Source: Brassica napus (lineage: Eukaryota > Streptophyta > Magnoliopsida > Brassicales > Brassicaceae). From it: 64,000 nt of DNA. The translations under genes were made by a program, and so were the position numbers. Below, piece by piece: positions 12,201 through 22,102 of the stretch. A model generated the notes under the pieces. The model was not told the DNA's origin and ran no database searches. It saw nothing but the letters and a program-made list of their open reading frames with translations. The DNA lies in the NCBI RefSeq assembly GCF_020379485.1, contig NC_063439.1, forward strand, positions 15,629,188 through 15,693,187, in the 5' to 3' direction. The stretch's first letter is position 1. Every line of letters begins with the position of its first letter.

Positions 12201-15200
12201 TGAGTCAACCCTTGCCGATGATGTTGGAAATGTCGAGATGAGCCTTTACTTGGTCAGGAAGTATATAAAGGCTTCTGTTTCACATTGTGGCCAGATACGT
12301 TTGAGTCACGAAGAGGTACCTCCCACACTCTGGTCTATGGGATATTTATACAGTTTCTTGTTTATATTCTTCAAATTTTATGTCTTGCGAAAACATGCAG
12401 ATAGTCAAAGCAAAGTGTTTTCAGCAATTTTTCTTCAATGGCATGTTTGGAAAGTTGTTTGTTGGATCCAAGTCACTGGGAACAAAGAGAGAATTTTTGC
12501 TTCAAACTGACACAAGTTCTCTTTGGCATCCTTCCTTCATGTTTTTAATGCTACCGGTTGAGACCGGTGATCTAGTTTCGAGTGCGACGGTTGATTGGTC
12601 AGCGATCAACTCCTGTGCCTGTGTAGTTGATTTCTTGAAGAAAAATCCCCTTCTAGAACTTCAGGTTGGTGAAGAAAATCATTGCAACACCTCATCCGGT
12701 CAGGAAGGGACACAAAAGAAAGAAACGGAAACGAATCTGATTCATTTTGCCAACGCTTTGTCTGATAAAAATAGCATCGAAGAAATTGTGGTCATTGCGA
12801 TTCACACCGGAAGGATATACTCTATAGTTGAAGCCGTCAAAGATTCTTCTGCTATGAGCCCGTTTGAGGACGAGGCCTCATTAGAATATGCTACTTATGC
12901 AGAATATTTTAATAAAAAGTAAGTCATATTCTTATCTATGGATCTTCTCTCAGTAAATCTTCCGTAACTTATAGCGTCATTTCTCTTCAATCAGGTATGG
13001 GATTGTATTGGCGCACCCGAACCAGCCATTGTTGAAGTTGAAGCAGAGTCACCATGCGCACAACCTCTTAGTCAACTTCAGTGACGAAGGTAAGTTGAGT
13101 CTTCCTCTAGATATTGTAATGTACAAGCTCTTAAAGATGTTGTTTCCTAAATGTAAATGGACAGTGATTGAGAAGAAAGAACCAAACGTTAGTAATGTTA
13201 GAAAAACAAAACCCAACATCCACGCTCATTTGCCTCCGGAGCTTTTGGTTAGAATTGACGTGCCACGTTCTGTGACAAAATCAATCTACTTACTACCATC
13301 AGTGATGCACCGCCTAGAGTCTCTAATGTTGGCCAGCCAACTTAGAGAAGAGATTGATTGTAGCATCGATAACTTCAGTATATCTAGTACATCGGTATGG
13401 TTTTCCACACTATTTATAATTTAGAGTGGAAACTAACTGTCAAACGAAATATTGTATTTGATTCAATGAATCAGGTTCTTGAAGCACTTACAACACTTAC
13501 ATCCGCTGAAGCGTTTTCCATGGAACGTTTGGAACTGCTTGGGGATTCAGTCTTGAAGTATGTTGTGAGTTGTTCTCTATACCTTAAGTATCCTAACAAA
13601 GACGAGGGACAACTTTCGCGTGAGAGGCAATCGATTATATCTAACTCGAATCTTCACCGCTTGGCTACAGATCGCAAACTGCAGGTATCTCTATGTAAGT
13701 AATGTAATTTGAATCATTCTGAAAACTAAAGATCTATTGGTTTTTACAGGGATACATAAGAAACGGCGCCTTTGAACCGCGTCGGTGGACCGCACCTGGT
13801 CAATGTTCTCTCTTTCCCGTTCCTTGCAAGTGTGGGATTGATAGTAGAGAAGTACCGTTGGAGCCAAGATTCTTTACAGAGAACATGACTATAAAAATTG
13901 GCAAGGCCTGTGACATGGGTCATAGATGGACGGTTTCAAAATCTGTATCAGATTGCGCTGAGGCCCTGATTGGTGCCTATTACGTCAGCGGTGGATTGAC
14001 TGCGGCTCTTCACATGATGAAATGGCTTGGCTTTGACGTTGAATTTGACAGAGAACTAGTGAATGAAGCCATCAATAGAGTTTCTCTACGGTGTTACATC
14101 CCTAAAGACGATGAGCTTACGGAGTTGGAGACAAAGATCCGACGTGAATTCTCTTCAAAGTTTCTTTTGAAAGAGGCTATCACACACTCATCTGTTCATG
14201 AATCCTACTCCTACGAGGTCTGGCTTCATTCTTTCAATCCTGCATTTTTCTAATCTCATGCTTGCTATCAACTTGTTGTTCCTCAAACAGAGATTGGAGT
14301 TTCTTGGCGATTCCGTGCTTGATTTTCTAATCACCCGACATCTCTTTAACACCTACGAAAAGACAGGGCCTGGAGAGATGACTGATCTTCGATCTGCGTG
14401 TGTAAACAACGAAAATTTCGCGCAAGTTGCAGTGAAAAATAATCTGCATACCCACCTTCAGCGCTGTGCAACGGTTCTTGAGACTCAGATAAAAGAGTAT
14501 CTGATGTCCTTTTCAGAGCCAGATGAGACTGGTAGAACAATCCCTTCAATGCAAGGCCCTAAGGTGCATGACCGTTTAAATATCCATGCTTGAGTGATTT
14601 CAGATATTAAAATAAAAAGAATAAGGTTGACAAACTTTGTCTGTTTCGGTTTAGGCTCTTGGGGACGTGGTGGAGAGTATCGCTGGAGCATTGCTGATCG
14701 ATACAAGGTTAGATCTTGAAGAAGTGTGGAGAGTCTTTGAGCCGTTGCTTTCTCCACTTGTGACACCTGATAAACTTCAGCTTCCTCCATACCGAGAGCT
14801 CAATGAGCTGTGCGACTCTCTCGGGTATTTCTTCCGTGTGAAATGCGCAAATGATGGTGTGAAGGCACAAGCCACGATCCAGTTACAGCTGGACGATGTT
14901 CTTTTGACTGGAGATGGATCTGAACAGACAAATAAACTGGCACTGGGAAAAGCAGCTTCCCATCTGCTTAAGCAACTTGAGGTATATATGTCCTGATGTT
15001 TCCACTTGTATGTGTATTCATTTTCTATGCTTCTTTCAGATGAGAAACATTTCACGTAAAACTGGGAACGGGGATGATCAAAGCTCCATGGATATTAAAC
15101 TTGCTTGCAATCTTAGCGACAGAGAAACTCCGTCTTCAGATTCTGTCGAAATGCAGGGCACAGTGGTTCCAGGTAAGAGTACTTCAAGATTCTTCTTCAC

Positions 15201-15651
15201 TTCTTTATCGTCCAGAGTTGTGCTAATGATTTATTTTTACAGTTATTGGGCCTATAAACATGAAGAAAGGAGGGCCCCGTGGAACACTACATGAGTTCTG
15301 CAAGAAGCATCTCTGGCCAATGCCTACTTTCGACACTTTGGAAGACAAGTCTCGGTGAGCTCATCACTTTGATTTGTCCTAGTTTTTATTTGGCTCTCAT
15401 GGGTCCTGACCAATGTTAAACTGATAACATATTTGTGTGCGGACAGAACTCCCTTTGAATTCACAGATGGCAATGAGAAGCGGACTAGCTTCAGCAGTTT
15501 CATATCGACCATAACCCTGAGGATACCTAATCGTGAGGCTGTGATGTATTCTGGAGAAGCCAGGCCTGACAAGAAGAGTTCCTTCGACTCTGCAGTTGTG
15601 GAACTGCTCTATGAGCTCGAGCGCCGCATGATCCTGACTATAAAAAAGTAA
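9244..15651 (+). CDS. DCL3: Dicer-like 3 endoribonuclease (24 predicted exons)
   Basis: Predicted protein of about 1523 residues, close to the roughly 1580 I recall for Arabidopsis DCL3. In RNA-directed DNA methylation DCL3 cuts RDR2-made double-stranded RNA into 24-nt siRNAs in the nucleus. Exons read by eye: 9244-9338, 9399-9567, 9652-9765, 9869-10003, 10078-10147, 10213-10250, 10330-10461, 10554-10712, 10803-10920, 10993-11098, 11184-11364, 11457-11617, 11707-11957, 12044-12315, 12401-12918, 12995-13089, 13165-13394, 13475-13684, 13750-14217, 14291-14563, 14655-14981, 15040-15172, 15243-15354, 15447-15651. Domains in order: DExD/H helicase with degenerate Walker A (ETGVDKF) and DECH box, helicase C, Dicer dimerisation, PAZ, RNase IIIa (ERLELLGDSVLKY; DCAEALIGAYY), RNase IIIb (RLEFLGDSVLDF; DVVESIAGALL), two dsRNA-binding domains. 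The acidic RNase III residues are kept in both domains. The start is the first ATG in the frame leading to VKRKF..EID, as in the Arabidopsis N-terminus. No stop breaks the model, but exon 5/6 splicing is uncertain. Confidence 0.92.
9568..9651 (+). other. DCL3: DCL3 intron 2, predicted GC-AG type
   Basis: Exon 2 ends with codons for NLVKQ, and the next protein block (HCCEIRAHLNLKVE) starts after an AG at 9650-9651. The only donor that keeps the frame and the conserved residues is CAG|GCAACT, so this intron begins with GC. No GT at or near the boundary restores the conserved reading. The intron would be 84 nt. Confidence 0.75.
9766..9868 (+). other. DCL3: DCL3 intron 3, predicted GC-AG type
   Basis: The exon ends in ...LFKNE and continues as VLVMTPQ after CAG at 9866-9868. 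The donor is GAG|GCAAGT, which fits the strong extended consensus of plant GC-AG introns. The nearby GT (in AAGTTA) would shift the frame of the conserved VLVMTPQ motif. Confidence 0.8.
10148..10212 (+). other. DCL3: DCL3 intron 5, possible GC donor and shifted acceptor
   Basis: After ...TTAAIRK the sequence reads AAAG|GCATGC. Upstream of the AG at 10211-10212, in the same frame as DQVSELENLMDSQ, lie codons for SSLNCA, which resemble the start of the next exon as I recall it in Arabidopsis. The AG expected before them is absent. The usable AG lies 21 nt downstream and keeps the frame, at the cost of about seven residues. The alternative GT donor at 10175 would leave only a 38-nt intron. At 65 nt this intron is also short for a plant, so the model is uncertain. 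Confidence 0.5.
13090..13164 (+). other. DCL3: DCL3 intron 16, 75 nt, in frame and stop-free
   Basis: Borders are GAAG|GTAAGT and GGACAG|TG. Removing it joins ...NFSDE to VIEKKEPNVSNVRK, which matches the family. The intron length is a multiple of three and has no stop in the coding frame, so a retained form would add 25 residues (KLSLPLDIVMYKLLKML...) next to the PAZ region without truncating the protein. Confidence 0.75.
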
Positions 15652-16370
15652 AATAATTGCGACTCTAAAATAAGTTAATTACTAAATGCTATACATTTGA
15701 GGCGATCTTGCAATCACCAAATAATCTAGTATGTTGACTAGGTTTAGATTGATTTGTATCTAAAATGTCTGATCTATCTTATGAATGTTATGCCTTAATG
15801 ATAAGCTCTCAAACATTACTAGAGCTACAGCTACTAACAGGTTTCAACAGATCAAAGCCTTTGTGGGATCCGAGAATCTGAATCCGTTTTGAGTAGTCTT
15901 CCCGCCTATAATCACTGCTCGTAGCTTTTCACTATACCTCTGGGTTGGTGTGGATTGCGGCTTTGATTTCCTCCTCTGTCATGTGTTTCCTACGAGAGTA
16001 ACGAGAGTATGTACAAAACACAATCTACTCTGAAACTAGTTAAAACAATGAGATCCTGACACTCAGATAACAGATTAGGACACTGCAGCTGCAAGAATAC
16101 ATAGATTTGTTGGAGAATCTGCTGACTTGAATAATCTCATTTAACCATACCATTCGATTGAAACATACAGAAACAATATCTGCTTTATAACCCTAAAATG
16201 ATAGCTTGGATCCCAAAGATGAAGCAGAAAATGGGGGCATCTTTCTCTCATTGATTATTTTTTGAATAATATGTAAAATTTATTTGGTAAAACACTTTTG
16301 TACAGACTTAAGAGCATCGTTAACCCACAAACCCACTTAGGGTTTCTTAATAACTTTTTAAGTATTAAAT
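15652..16370 (-). other. DCL3 downstream region with an unrecognised coding fragment
   Basis: After the DCL3 stop there is AT-rich 3' sequence. On the minus strand at about 15842-16000 two short coding-like blocks appear: RRKHMTEEEIKAAIHTNPEV (with a donor-like GAG|GTATAG after it) and EKLRAVIIGGKTTQNGFRF. Their amino acid composition looks like real protein, but I do not recognise the family and no longer frame exists. Most likely a remnant of two exons of a broken gene. Confidence 0.4.
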
Positions 16371-16380
16371 GTTAGTTAAG

Positions 16381-17306
16381 TAGGGGTGTTCAATCCGGAT
16401 GTCGGTTCGGTTTAGGTTCGGTTTTTTTTGGTTTTCGGTATTTCGGTTAGTAAAATATAACTACCATTCTAAATCCATATTTACTTCGGTTCGGTTCGGT
16501 TTATATACCGTCGGTTTTCGGTTTATTCGGTTTTATACTAAAACCATAATTATTTAGTTTGAGATCATATTATATGAATTTTAGAGTCATATTGTCAACA
16601 TAATCGTTTATTAAAAATATATTACATGTTCAAATAAATGAACAAAAAAGTAAAAATACTTATACCATCAAATAAAATAATCAAATCTCTAACTAAAATG
16701 AAATCTTGAAATTTTGAAAATAAAAATATGAAACAAAACAGAAACATGAAAGAAAAGTTTTTCCACTCTTCCATATTTAGTGTTCATTAAAGTCATGTTT
16801 TTTCAATTGAACACGAAACTCTGTTTATTTACAGATAAAAAAAAAGTTGTAAAAATTTTCCATTAATTATTATCTATCAAAATAATTTTCATATTAATTT
16901 AGTGAAGACTAAAATAAAGCAAAAAGATCAAAAGAAGACTTAGAAACTAAAATGCCTAAATTGCGATGTATTGTTATTTAATTATAGTTCAAGTGTTTTA
17001 CAAATTAAGGTTCTTTATTACTATAAAATTATGGTAGTAGTTGTTAACACAAATTTAACTTATGTAACAAATAGATTTTCATGTATTGTTATAAAATAGA
17101 CACATTTTACATGTTTCTACTTTTAATCGGTTTTGTTCGGTTTATTTGGTTTAATCGGTTATATACCAAAACATATCCAAATCTTACGGTTTTTATAAAA
17201 TTATATATATTCGGTTTATATGGTATATACCAAAACCAAACCATATTGTCTATTTCGGTTCGGTTCAGTTCGGTACAGTTCGGTTTTACCATATTGAACA
17301 GCCCTA
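16381..17306. mobile_element. hAT-like MITE (926 bp)
   Basis: Terminal inverted repeats TAGGGGTGTTCAAT (left) and ATTGAACAGCCCTA (right) match at 13 of 14 positions. Flanking copies of GTTAAG (16375-16380 and 17307-17312) form a short target duplication that could be read as 8 bp (TAGTTAAG) if the end is shifted by two. Both subterminal regions are full of CGGTTCGGTTT repeats in opposite orientation. The interior is AT-rich and non-coding. TIRs starting TAGGGGTG are usual in plant hAT elements. Confidence 0.7.
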
Positions 17307-17604
17307 GTTAAGAGACTTAGTTAAGAGACACCAGCTTTTTTATGTTCCAATGCTAATCTCTTAGAGCATGAATATCAGTGTCCTTGGACCGATATCTTAG
17401 CCATTTTGGGTTTTAATTTAAATGAAAAAGGCCTAATAATGGCTGGGACGAAAGCTGAAAGTCCCCGGTTAAGATATTTTTTGGTTGCGTCCTTAATTCC
17501 ACGTGCCTTGTTGCGATTGAACAGGTCGAAACGGGGTAGAGGTTTGTCGTTTGGACTGGTGAAATCCATTTGCGTTTGAAAGCTATTCTCTCTAGGGCGA
17601 GGGC

Positions 17605-17884
17605 GAGAAATCACCACGGCGAACGGCTCCCTCGACTTCCTCGAATCCCACGGCGAACGGCTCCCTCGACTCCGATCGGTTATTCCCACGGCGAACGGCT
17701 CCCTCGACTCCCTCGAATCCCTCGACTCCCTCGAATCCGTCGACTCTCTCGGCTCTCTCGACTCCGATCTGCTGTCCGATCTACTGTCTCACGGCGAGTA
17801 CCTTCAACTCTCTCTCTCGATTTCGGAATTGGCTAGGTTATTCCCATGGCGAACGGCTCCCTCAACTCCCTCGACACCGAAAAG
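17605..17884 (+). repeat. GC-rich tandem repeats and possible 5' exon of Harbinger
   Basis: The unit GGCGAACGGCTCCCTCGACT recurs four times (first copies near 17617, 17651, 17691; last near 17848 with one change), separated by CTCGAATCC-type spacers. The last unit starts with ATG at 17846, giving MANGSLNSLDTEK, and is followed at 17885 by a good donor (AAAG|GTATTG). This may be a 5' leader exon spliced toward ORF1. The GC content contrasts sharply with the rest of the element. Confidence 0.6.
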
Positions 17885-18732
17885 GTATTGATTTGCATGT
17901 ATTGAATGATATACTAGCGATTGAATGATAGATGTGTTGATAGATTGTATTGAATGATATACTAGCGAAATCTTTTAAAAAAATTTGATTGAGATCCACT
18001 TGTGTCCTTTGATAGATTGTATTGATGATAGAATCGTTGATTATAGCTTGAGTTGTTCTTGTTTTAAGTTCAATAATAGGTTAAATGTCCTAATATTTTC
18101 ATGTTGGTATTGATACATAACATTGATTTGAGCTCGATTAAGAAGTTTTTGCGGTTGTATTGTTTAGAATCCACTAGTTCTTTGTTGTTATTGCTATATT
18201 TGGCGTTTGCCGTTGTATTACCACATTCATTAGAGCTCGAGTTGTTGTTATTACCACATTCATTAGAGGTCGTCATTTAGAGTAGTAGTTATTGCTATAG
18301 CTCCAGTAGTGGTTTAACTCTGCTAGTCGTAGTGTGAATGACACTGATTTGACTCTACTTGTTAATGCTAAAGTGAGTAGACAGGACAAGTGTGATTGTA
18401 ACTAAAGTGAGTAGTGGTTTAATGGTACTGAAGTTTGGTTGTGGTAGATAGTTTGTTTAGTTGTGTTGACAAGGAAAGAAGTGTGGTTTGTTTTGTATGA
18501 GCGGGAAGTTAGGTTTGCGTATCGAAGTTCCAGTTAATGAAATTGATAAAAGTGTAATAACTTCTGATTAGACATAGGTAGATGGTAGTTAGTTGTTGTT
18601 ACTTATTGCTTGTTAGCTTTCACATTCTAATAAATCCCTGCCATAGTTCATTCGTTCTGCTCATCCACACTCTTATTTTAAAAAACAACATCATTTGCCA
18701 TTCCGTTTTTTTTTTTGAAAAATATTTGTGCT

Positions 18733-19593
18733 ATGGATCCAAGGATTCCAACTACCCAGTATTCTAGTTATGTAGAGTTTCTTCAGAGTCGAAGTGAAAA
18801 TGTCGTAAGTGGAAACTTTCCTTATGAAATTCCCCCTTTTAGTTCCCAACAATCCGAGGCTCCATCTCCAGCTGAAGACACTCCCACGGAGCGTCGGGAG
18901 AGAAAGAAGTGGACACCAGCTGATGACGAGGTACTCATCAGCGCCTGGCTTAACACATCTAAGGATGCTGTTGTGGGAATTGATCAGAAGTCAGGGACGT
19001 TTTGGAAACGAGTGGGAGAGTACTACGCAGCAAGTCCTCATATTTTAGCAGGAGGTGACAAAACTGAGCATAACCATTGTAAGCAACGGTGGCATAAGAT
19101 CAATGACTGGACGAACAAGTTTTGTGGAGCATTCGCTGCTGCTGAGAGACAAATGACGAGTGGACAGAATGAGATCGACGTTCTCAAGTTGGCTCATGAC
19201 ATCTACTACGCGAACCACAAGCAGAAGTTTAGTGTTGAGCATGCGTGGTGTGTCCTCAGATATGAACAGAAGTGGATAAGCCTGAACCCAAGTAAAACAG
19301 ATACCAGTTCGAAGAGAAAAACAACTGAGTCTGGTGACGTTGGTGACGTTGGTGAGCAAGGAGAAGTGGAGATCCGACCCGAAGGTGTGAAGGATGCTAA
19401 AGGAAGAAAGAATAATGGTAAAGGGAAGTCTTTTGAGGAGTATAAGAGTATCTGGGATCTGAAGATGGAAGACTTGGCGAGGAAAGAGACGTTATCCAAG
19501 CTTGCCATTCTTGACACTCTCCTTGCTAAGAAGGAACCACTTAGTGAGGCTGAAGAAGTTGTCAAGAATAAACTTTTAGCTCTGTATTTCTAA
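18733..19593 (+). CDS. Harbinger ORF1, SANT/Myb-like DNA-binding protein
   Basis: An intact frame of 286 residues from the ATG at 18733 (MDPRIPTTQYSSYVEFLQSR); an in-frame ATG at 18715 would add six residues, but the MD start fits the family better. Around residues 60-130 is a trihelix/SANT-like domain, with KKWTPADDEVLISAWLNTSK, then W at KSGTFWKRVGEYY and QRWHKINDWTNKF. A Lys-rich middle and a C-terminal helix (LAILDTLLAKKEPLSEAEE) follow. Such proteins are often labelled glutathione-transferase-T3-like in Brassica databases, a misnomer. In PIF/Harbinger elements ORF1 helps the transposase bind the ends and enter the nucleus (family knowledge). A remnant of the same C-terminus lies in the neighbouring element at about 24490-24640. 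Confidence 0.88.
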   Translation: MDPRIPTTQYSSYVEFLQSRSENVVSGNFPYEIPPFSSQQSEAPSPAEDTPTERRERKKWTPADDEVLISAWLNTSKDAVVGIDQKSGTFWKRVGEYYAASPHILAGGDKTEHNHCKQRWHKINDWTNKFCGAFAAAERQMTSGQNEIDVLKLAHDIYYANHKQKFSVEHAWCVLRYEQKWISLNPSKTDTSSKRKTTESGDVGDVGEQGEVEIRPEGVKDAKGRKNNGKGKSFEEYKSIWDLKMEDLARKETLSKLAILDTLLAKKEPLSEAEEVVKNKLLALYF

Positions 19594-19828
19594 CTCTGGT
19601 CGCAGTTGAACTTGTTGTTGGTGATGCTTGAAATTGTTGTTTTCTTTTAATTAGATGTAATAACTTTCTTGTGAACTTGCTCGTATACTTCGTTTATGAA
19701 ATCTAAATGTTTTCTTTTGTGTGAATGCTTGCTTAAATGATTGCTTAACTTTCGTTTGAATGCTTGCTTAACTGATTGTGAACTTGATCGTGTACTGATG
19801 TTTCACCTTTCCTCAGGTTACAGCAGCA

Positions 19829-20350
19829 ATGGGACTGGATTACAGCTATACGCAGCCGTCTGCTTCAGAGGACTACGATTTAGGAGACTCAGCAGACAGT
19901 GGCTACAGCCAGACCGATGCTGAGTTTGAAGCTGCTATATTGATGGACCAAGCTGAGATTGAAGCCTCGCGGGTTCATTACCCTCCGCAGCCTGAGGTCG
20001 AGTTCGACTTCCCGAGGGAATGCTACTGTGGTGGCGAACCGCTTTTAGCCACATCAGTCACAAGGAATGATCCGGGGAGAAGGTACTACACCTGTCGGAA
20101 CGTCGAGGACGGAGACTGCCACGTTTGGAAGTGGTGGGACGTCGCGGTAATGGAGGAGGTGAGAGCCATGGGTACGCAAGTTTGCCAGCTCTCTGATAAG
20201 GTAGACCATCTAGCATCTTTGAGTGACTACGAGTCAGAAGTAAACCAGGTAAGAGATATCAAGTATGAGATGGTGCTGAAGTTGGCTCAGCATGAGAAGA
20301 TTATAGTAGGTGTGATGTTCTTTGTAGTACTGATAATAGCCATGGTCTAA
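19829..20350 (+). CDS. GRF-type zinc finger protein with C-terminal membrane segment
   Basis: An intact 173-codon frame. Residues 64-104 form a GRF-type zinc finger: Cys65, Cys67, Cys89 and Cys97, the GRRYYTC core and the DCHVWKWWD end. An acidic N-terminus (about residues 13-60) precedes it and a helical, possibly coiled-coil stretch (about 105-155) follows. The protein ends in a hydrophobic segment (IIVGVMFFVVLIIAMV) that should be a tail anchor. GRF fingers bind single-stranded nucleic acid in other proteins; a function here is not known. It lies between ORF1 and transposase of the Harbinger element on the same strand and has no stop, unlike the transposase. Similar plant proteins are, as I recall, annotated At4g04775-like. 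A spliced upstream start is possible. Confidence 0.8.
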   Translation: MGLDYSYTQPSASEDYDLGDSADSGYSQTDAEFEAAILMDQAEIEASRVHYPPQPEVEFDFPRECYCGGEPLLATSVTRNDPGRRYYTCRNVEDGDCHVWKWWDVAVMEEVRAMGTQVCQLSDKVDHLASLSDYESEVNQVRDIKYEMVLKLAQHEKIIVGVMFFVVLIIAMV

Positions 20351-20613
20351 ATGTTTAAGTAGGTAGTTGTATGTCCAATAAACGATTATGTAGTGCTGAA
20401 GTTGTATGACCCGTAAACGATTATGTTTAAGTAGCATTGCTTTGGCTATATTTTGAACGATGTTGTAATATCAATATCAAATTCTGAACTCGTACTAGAC
20501 AATATTTTGAACGATGTTGTAATATATTTTCTATGACTTTGTTGGTTTGTTGGAGACATTTTTGAAATATCACATGTGTGAATTTTATTTCTAGCTTTCA
20601 CCAACATTGTATC

Positions 20614-20720
20614 ACATGTGTTTTGTTTGGTTCACCAACCACCAAACATTGTAACCAAAATATCAAAATATGACATGTGTTTTGTTTGGTTCACCAACCA
20701 CCAAACATTGTAACCAAAAT
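20614..20720 (+). repeat. Two 48-bp direct repeats, period 59 bp
   Basis: A 48-bp sequence starting ACATGTGTTTTGTTTGGTTC occurs at 20614-20661 and again, identical as far as I can read, at 20673-20720. Each unit contains the inverted pair GTTTGGTT / AACCACCAAAC. It lies between the GRF ORF and the transposase, in what would be the transposase promoter. Confidence 0.8.
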
Positions 20721-20835
20721 TACAACCACAACTTCATTTCTATAAATTATGAGATTGCTCTTGTGAAATCATAACCACTTCTTCCACATAGCAAAATAAT
20801 CACCACTTCTTCCCCACATCAAAACCTTATTTATA

Positions 20836-22102
20836 ATGGCATCTTCTTCCCATTATCATTACCACAATGATGATGATGAGATCGATCTTGAAACCCCATT
20901 TGAAGAATATTTCAACAGCTTTACCCCTTTTCCAGAACCAAAAGAGAGAAAAAAAACGAATTGTTATTGAGAGAAACCGGGAAGAAGGCCACTATCACCT
21001 TTGGAATGATTATTTTAGCGAAAATCCAACATACTCTCCCGCTCTTTTCTGACGACGGTTTCGAATGAACAAATCTTTGTTCCTGCGTATTGTGGATCGT
21101 CTTGCCACAGAGATACCGTATTTTCAACCATCACAAGATGCAACCGGACGGTCAAGTCTATCACCTCTACAAAAATATACTGCAGCAATTCGACAATTGG
21201 CATACAGTGGTGCGGCTGATGCAGTAGACGAATATATCCGTCTTGCTGAAACAACAGCTCGAAAATGTCTGCACCATTTTACCGCCAGAATAATCACCTT
21301 GTTCGGCGATGAATACCTACGACATCCCACACCGGAGGATCTGGAAAGACTACTACATATCGGAGAGGAACGTGGATTTCCGGGGATGATTGGAAGCATC
21401 GACTGTATGCATTGGGAGTGGAAAAATTGTCCCACCGCTTGGAAAGGAATGTATTCACAAGGAACCGGAAAACCCACAATTGTGTTGGAAGCGGTAGCTT
21501 CACAGGACCTCTGGATATGGCACGCGTTTTTTGGAGCTCCAGGTACTATGAACGATCTTAATATACTTGATCGATCTCCTGTTTTTGATGAAATAATTAA
21601 CGGAAACGCTCCGGAAGTCAATTTCCATGTCAACGGAAGGGAGTACCATTTGGCTTACTATCTCGCCGATGGTATTTATCCGAAATGGGCTACTTTTATT
21701 CAATCTATCTGACTCCCACAAGGTCCAAAACATAGTTTATTTGCTAAAAACCAAGAATCCGTGCGAAAAGATGTTGAGCGTGCCTTCGGAGTCCTCCAAG
21801 CTAGATTTGCGGTTGTTAGAAATCCATCTAAATTATGGGATAAAAACAAAATAGGAAATATTATGAGAGCATGTCTCCATAATATGATTGTCGAAAATGA
21901 ACGAGATTCCTACATTCACGCATCAAAATTTCAAAAAGAAGAAGATGAGGATCCCACTTTTGTAGTCAGACGGACTAAAAATCTCGGTACTACAATGGGA
22001 CGTCGAGCAAAAGTTCGGGATACACAAAGCCATCTACAATTAAAAGAGGATTTGGTCGAAAATATATGGGCTAAATTTGGACATCTCCCAAATAATATGT
22101 AA
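20836..22102 (+). pseudogene. PIF/Harbinger DDE transposase, broken
   Basis: Starts at ATG 20836 (MASSSHYHYHNDDDEIDLET). A run of eight A near 20948-20955 shifts the frame, and the protein continues in the other frame with RIVIERNREEGHYHLWNDYF. In-frame TGA codons follow at about 21050 and 21710. All catalytic acids are still visible: Asp in GSIDCMHWEW, Asp in YYLADGIYPKW, Glu in VERAFGVLQ. The C-terminus is complete to the stop at 22102, but two residues appear deleted in RACLHNMI. Three lesions separate it from a full frame, so the copy is inactive but fairly young. Confidence 0.9.

Noticed and set aside
17081..17311. Frame with MYCYKIDTFYMFLLLIGFVRF-like membrane look
   Set aside because: It lies in the CGGTTCGGTTT repeats of the hAT-like MITE; hydrophobic residues result from T-rich codons.
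18070..18276. Minus-strand frame rich in Asn and Ser
   Set aside because: It comes from GTTGTTATTACC-type repeats in the non-coding part of the Harbinger element and has no protein similarity.
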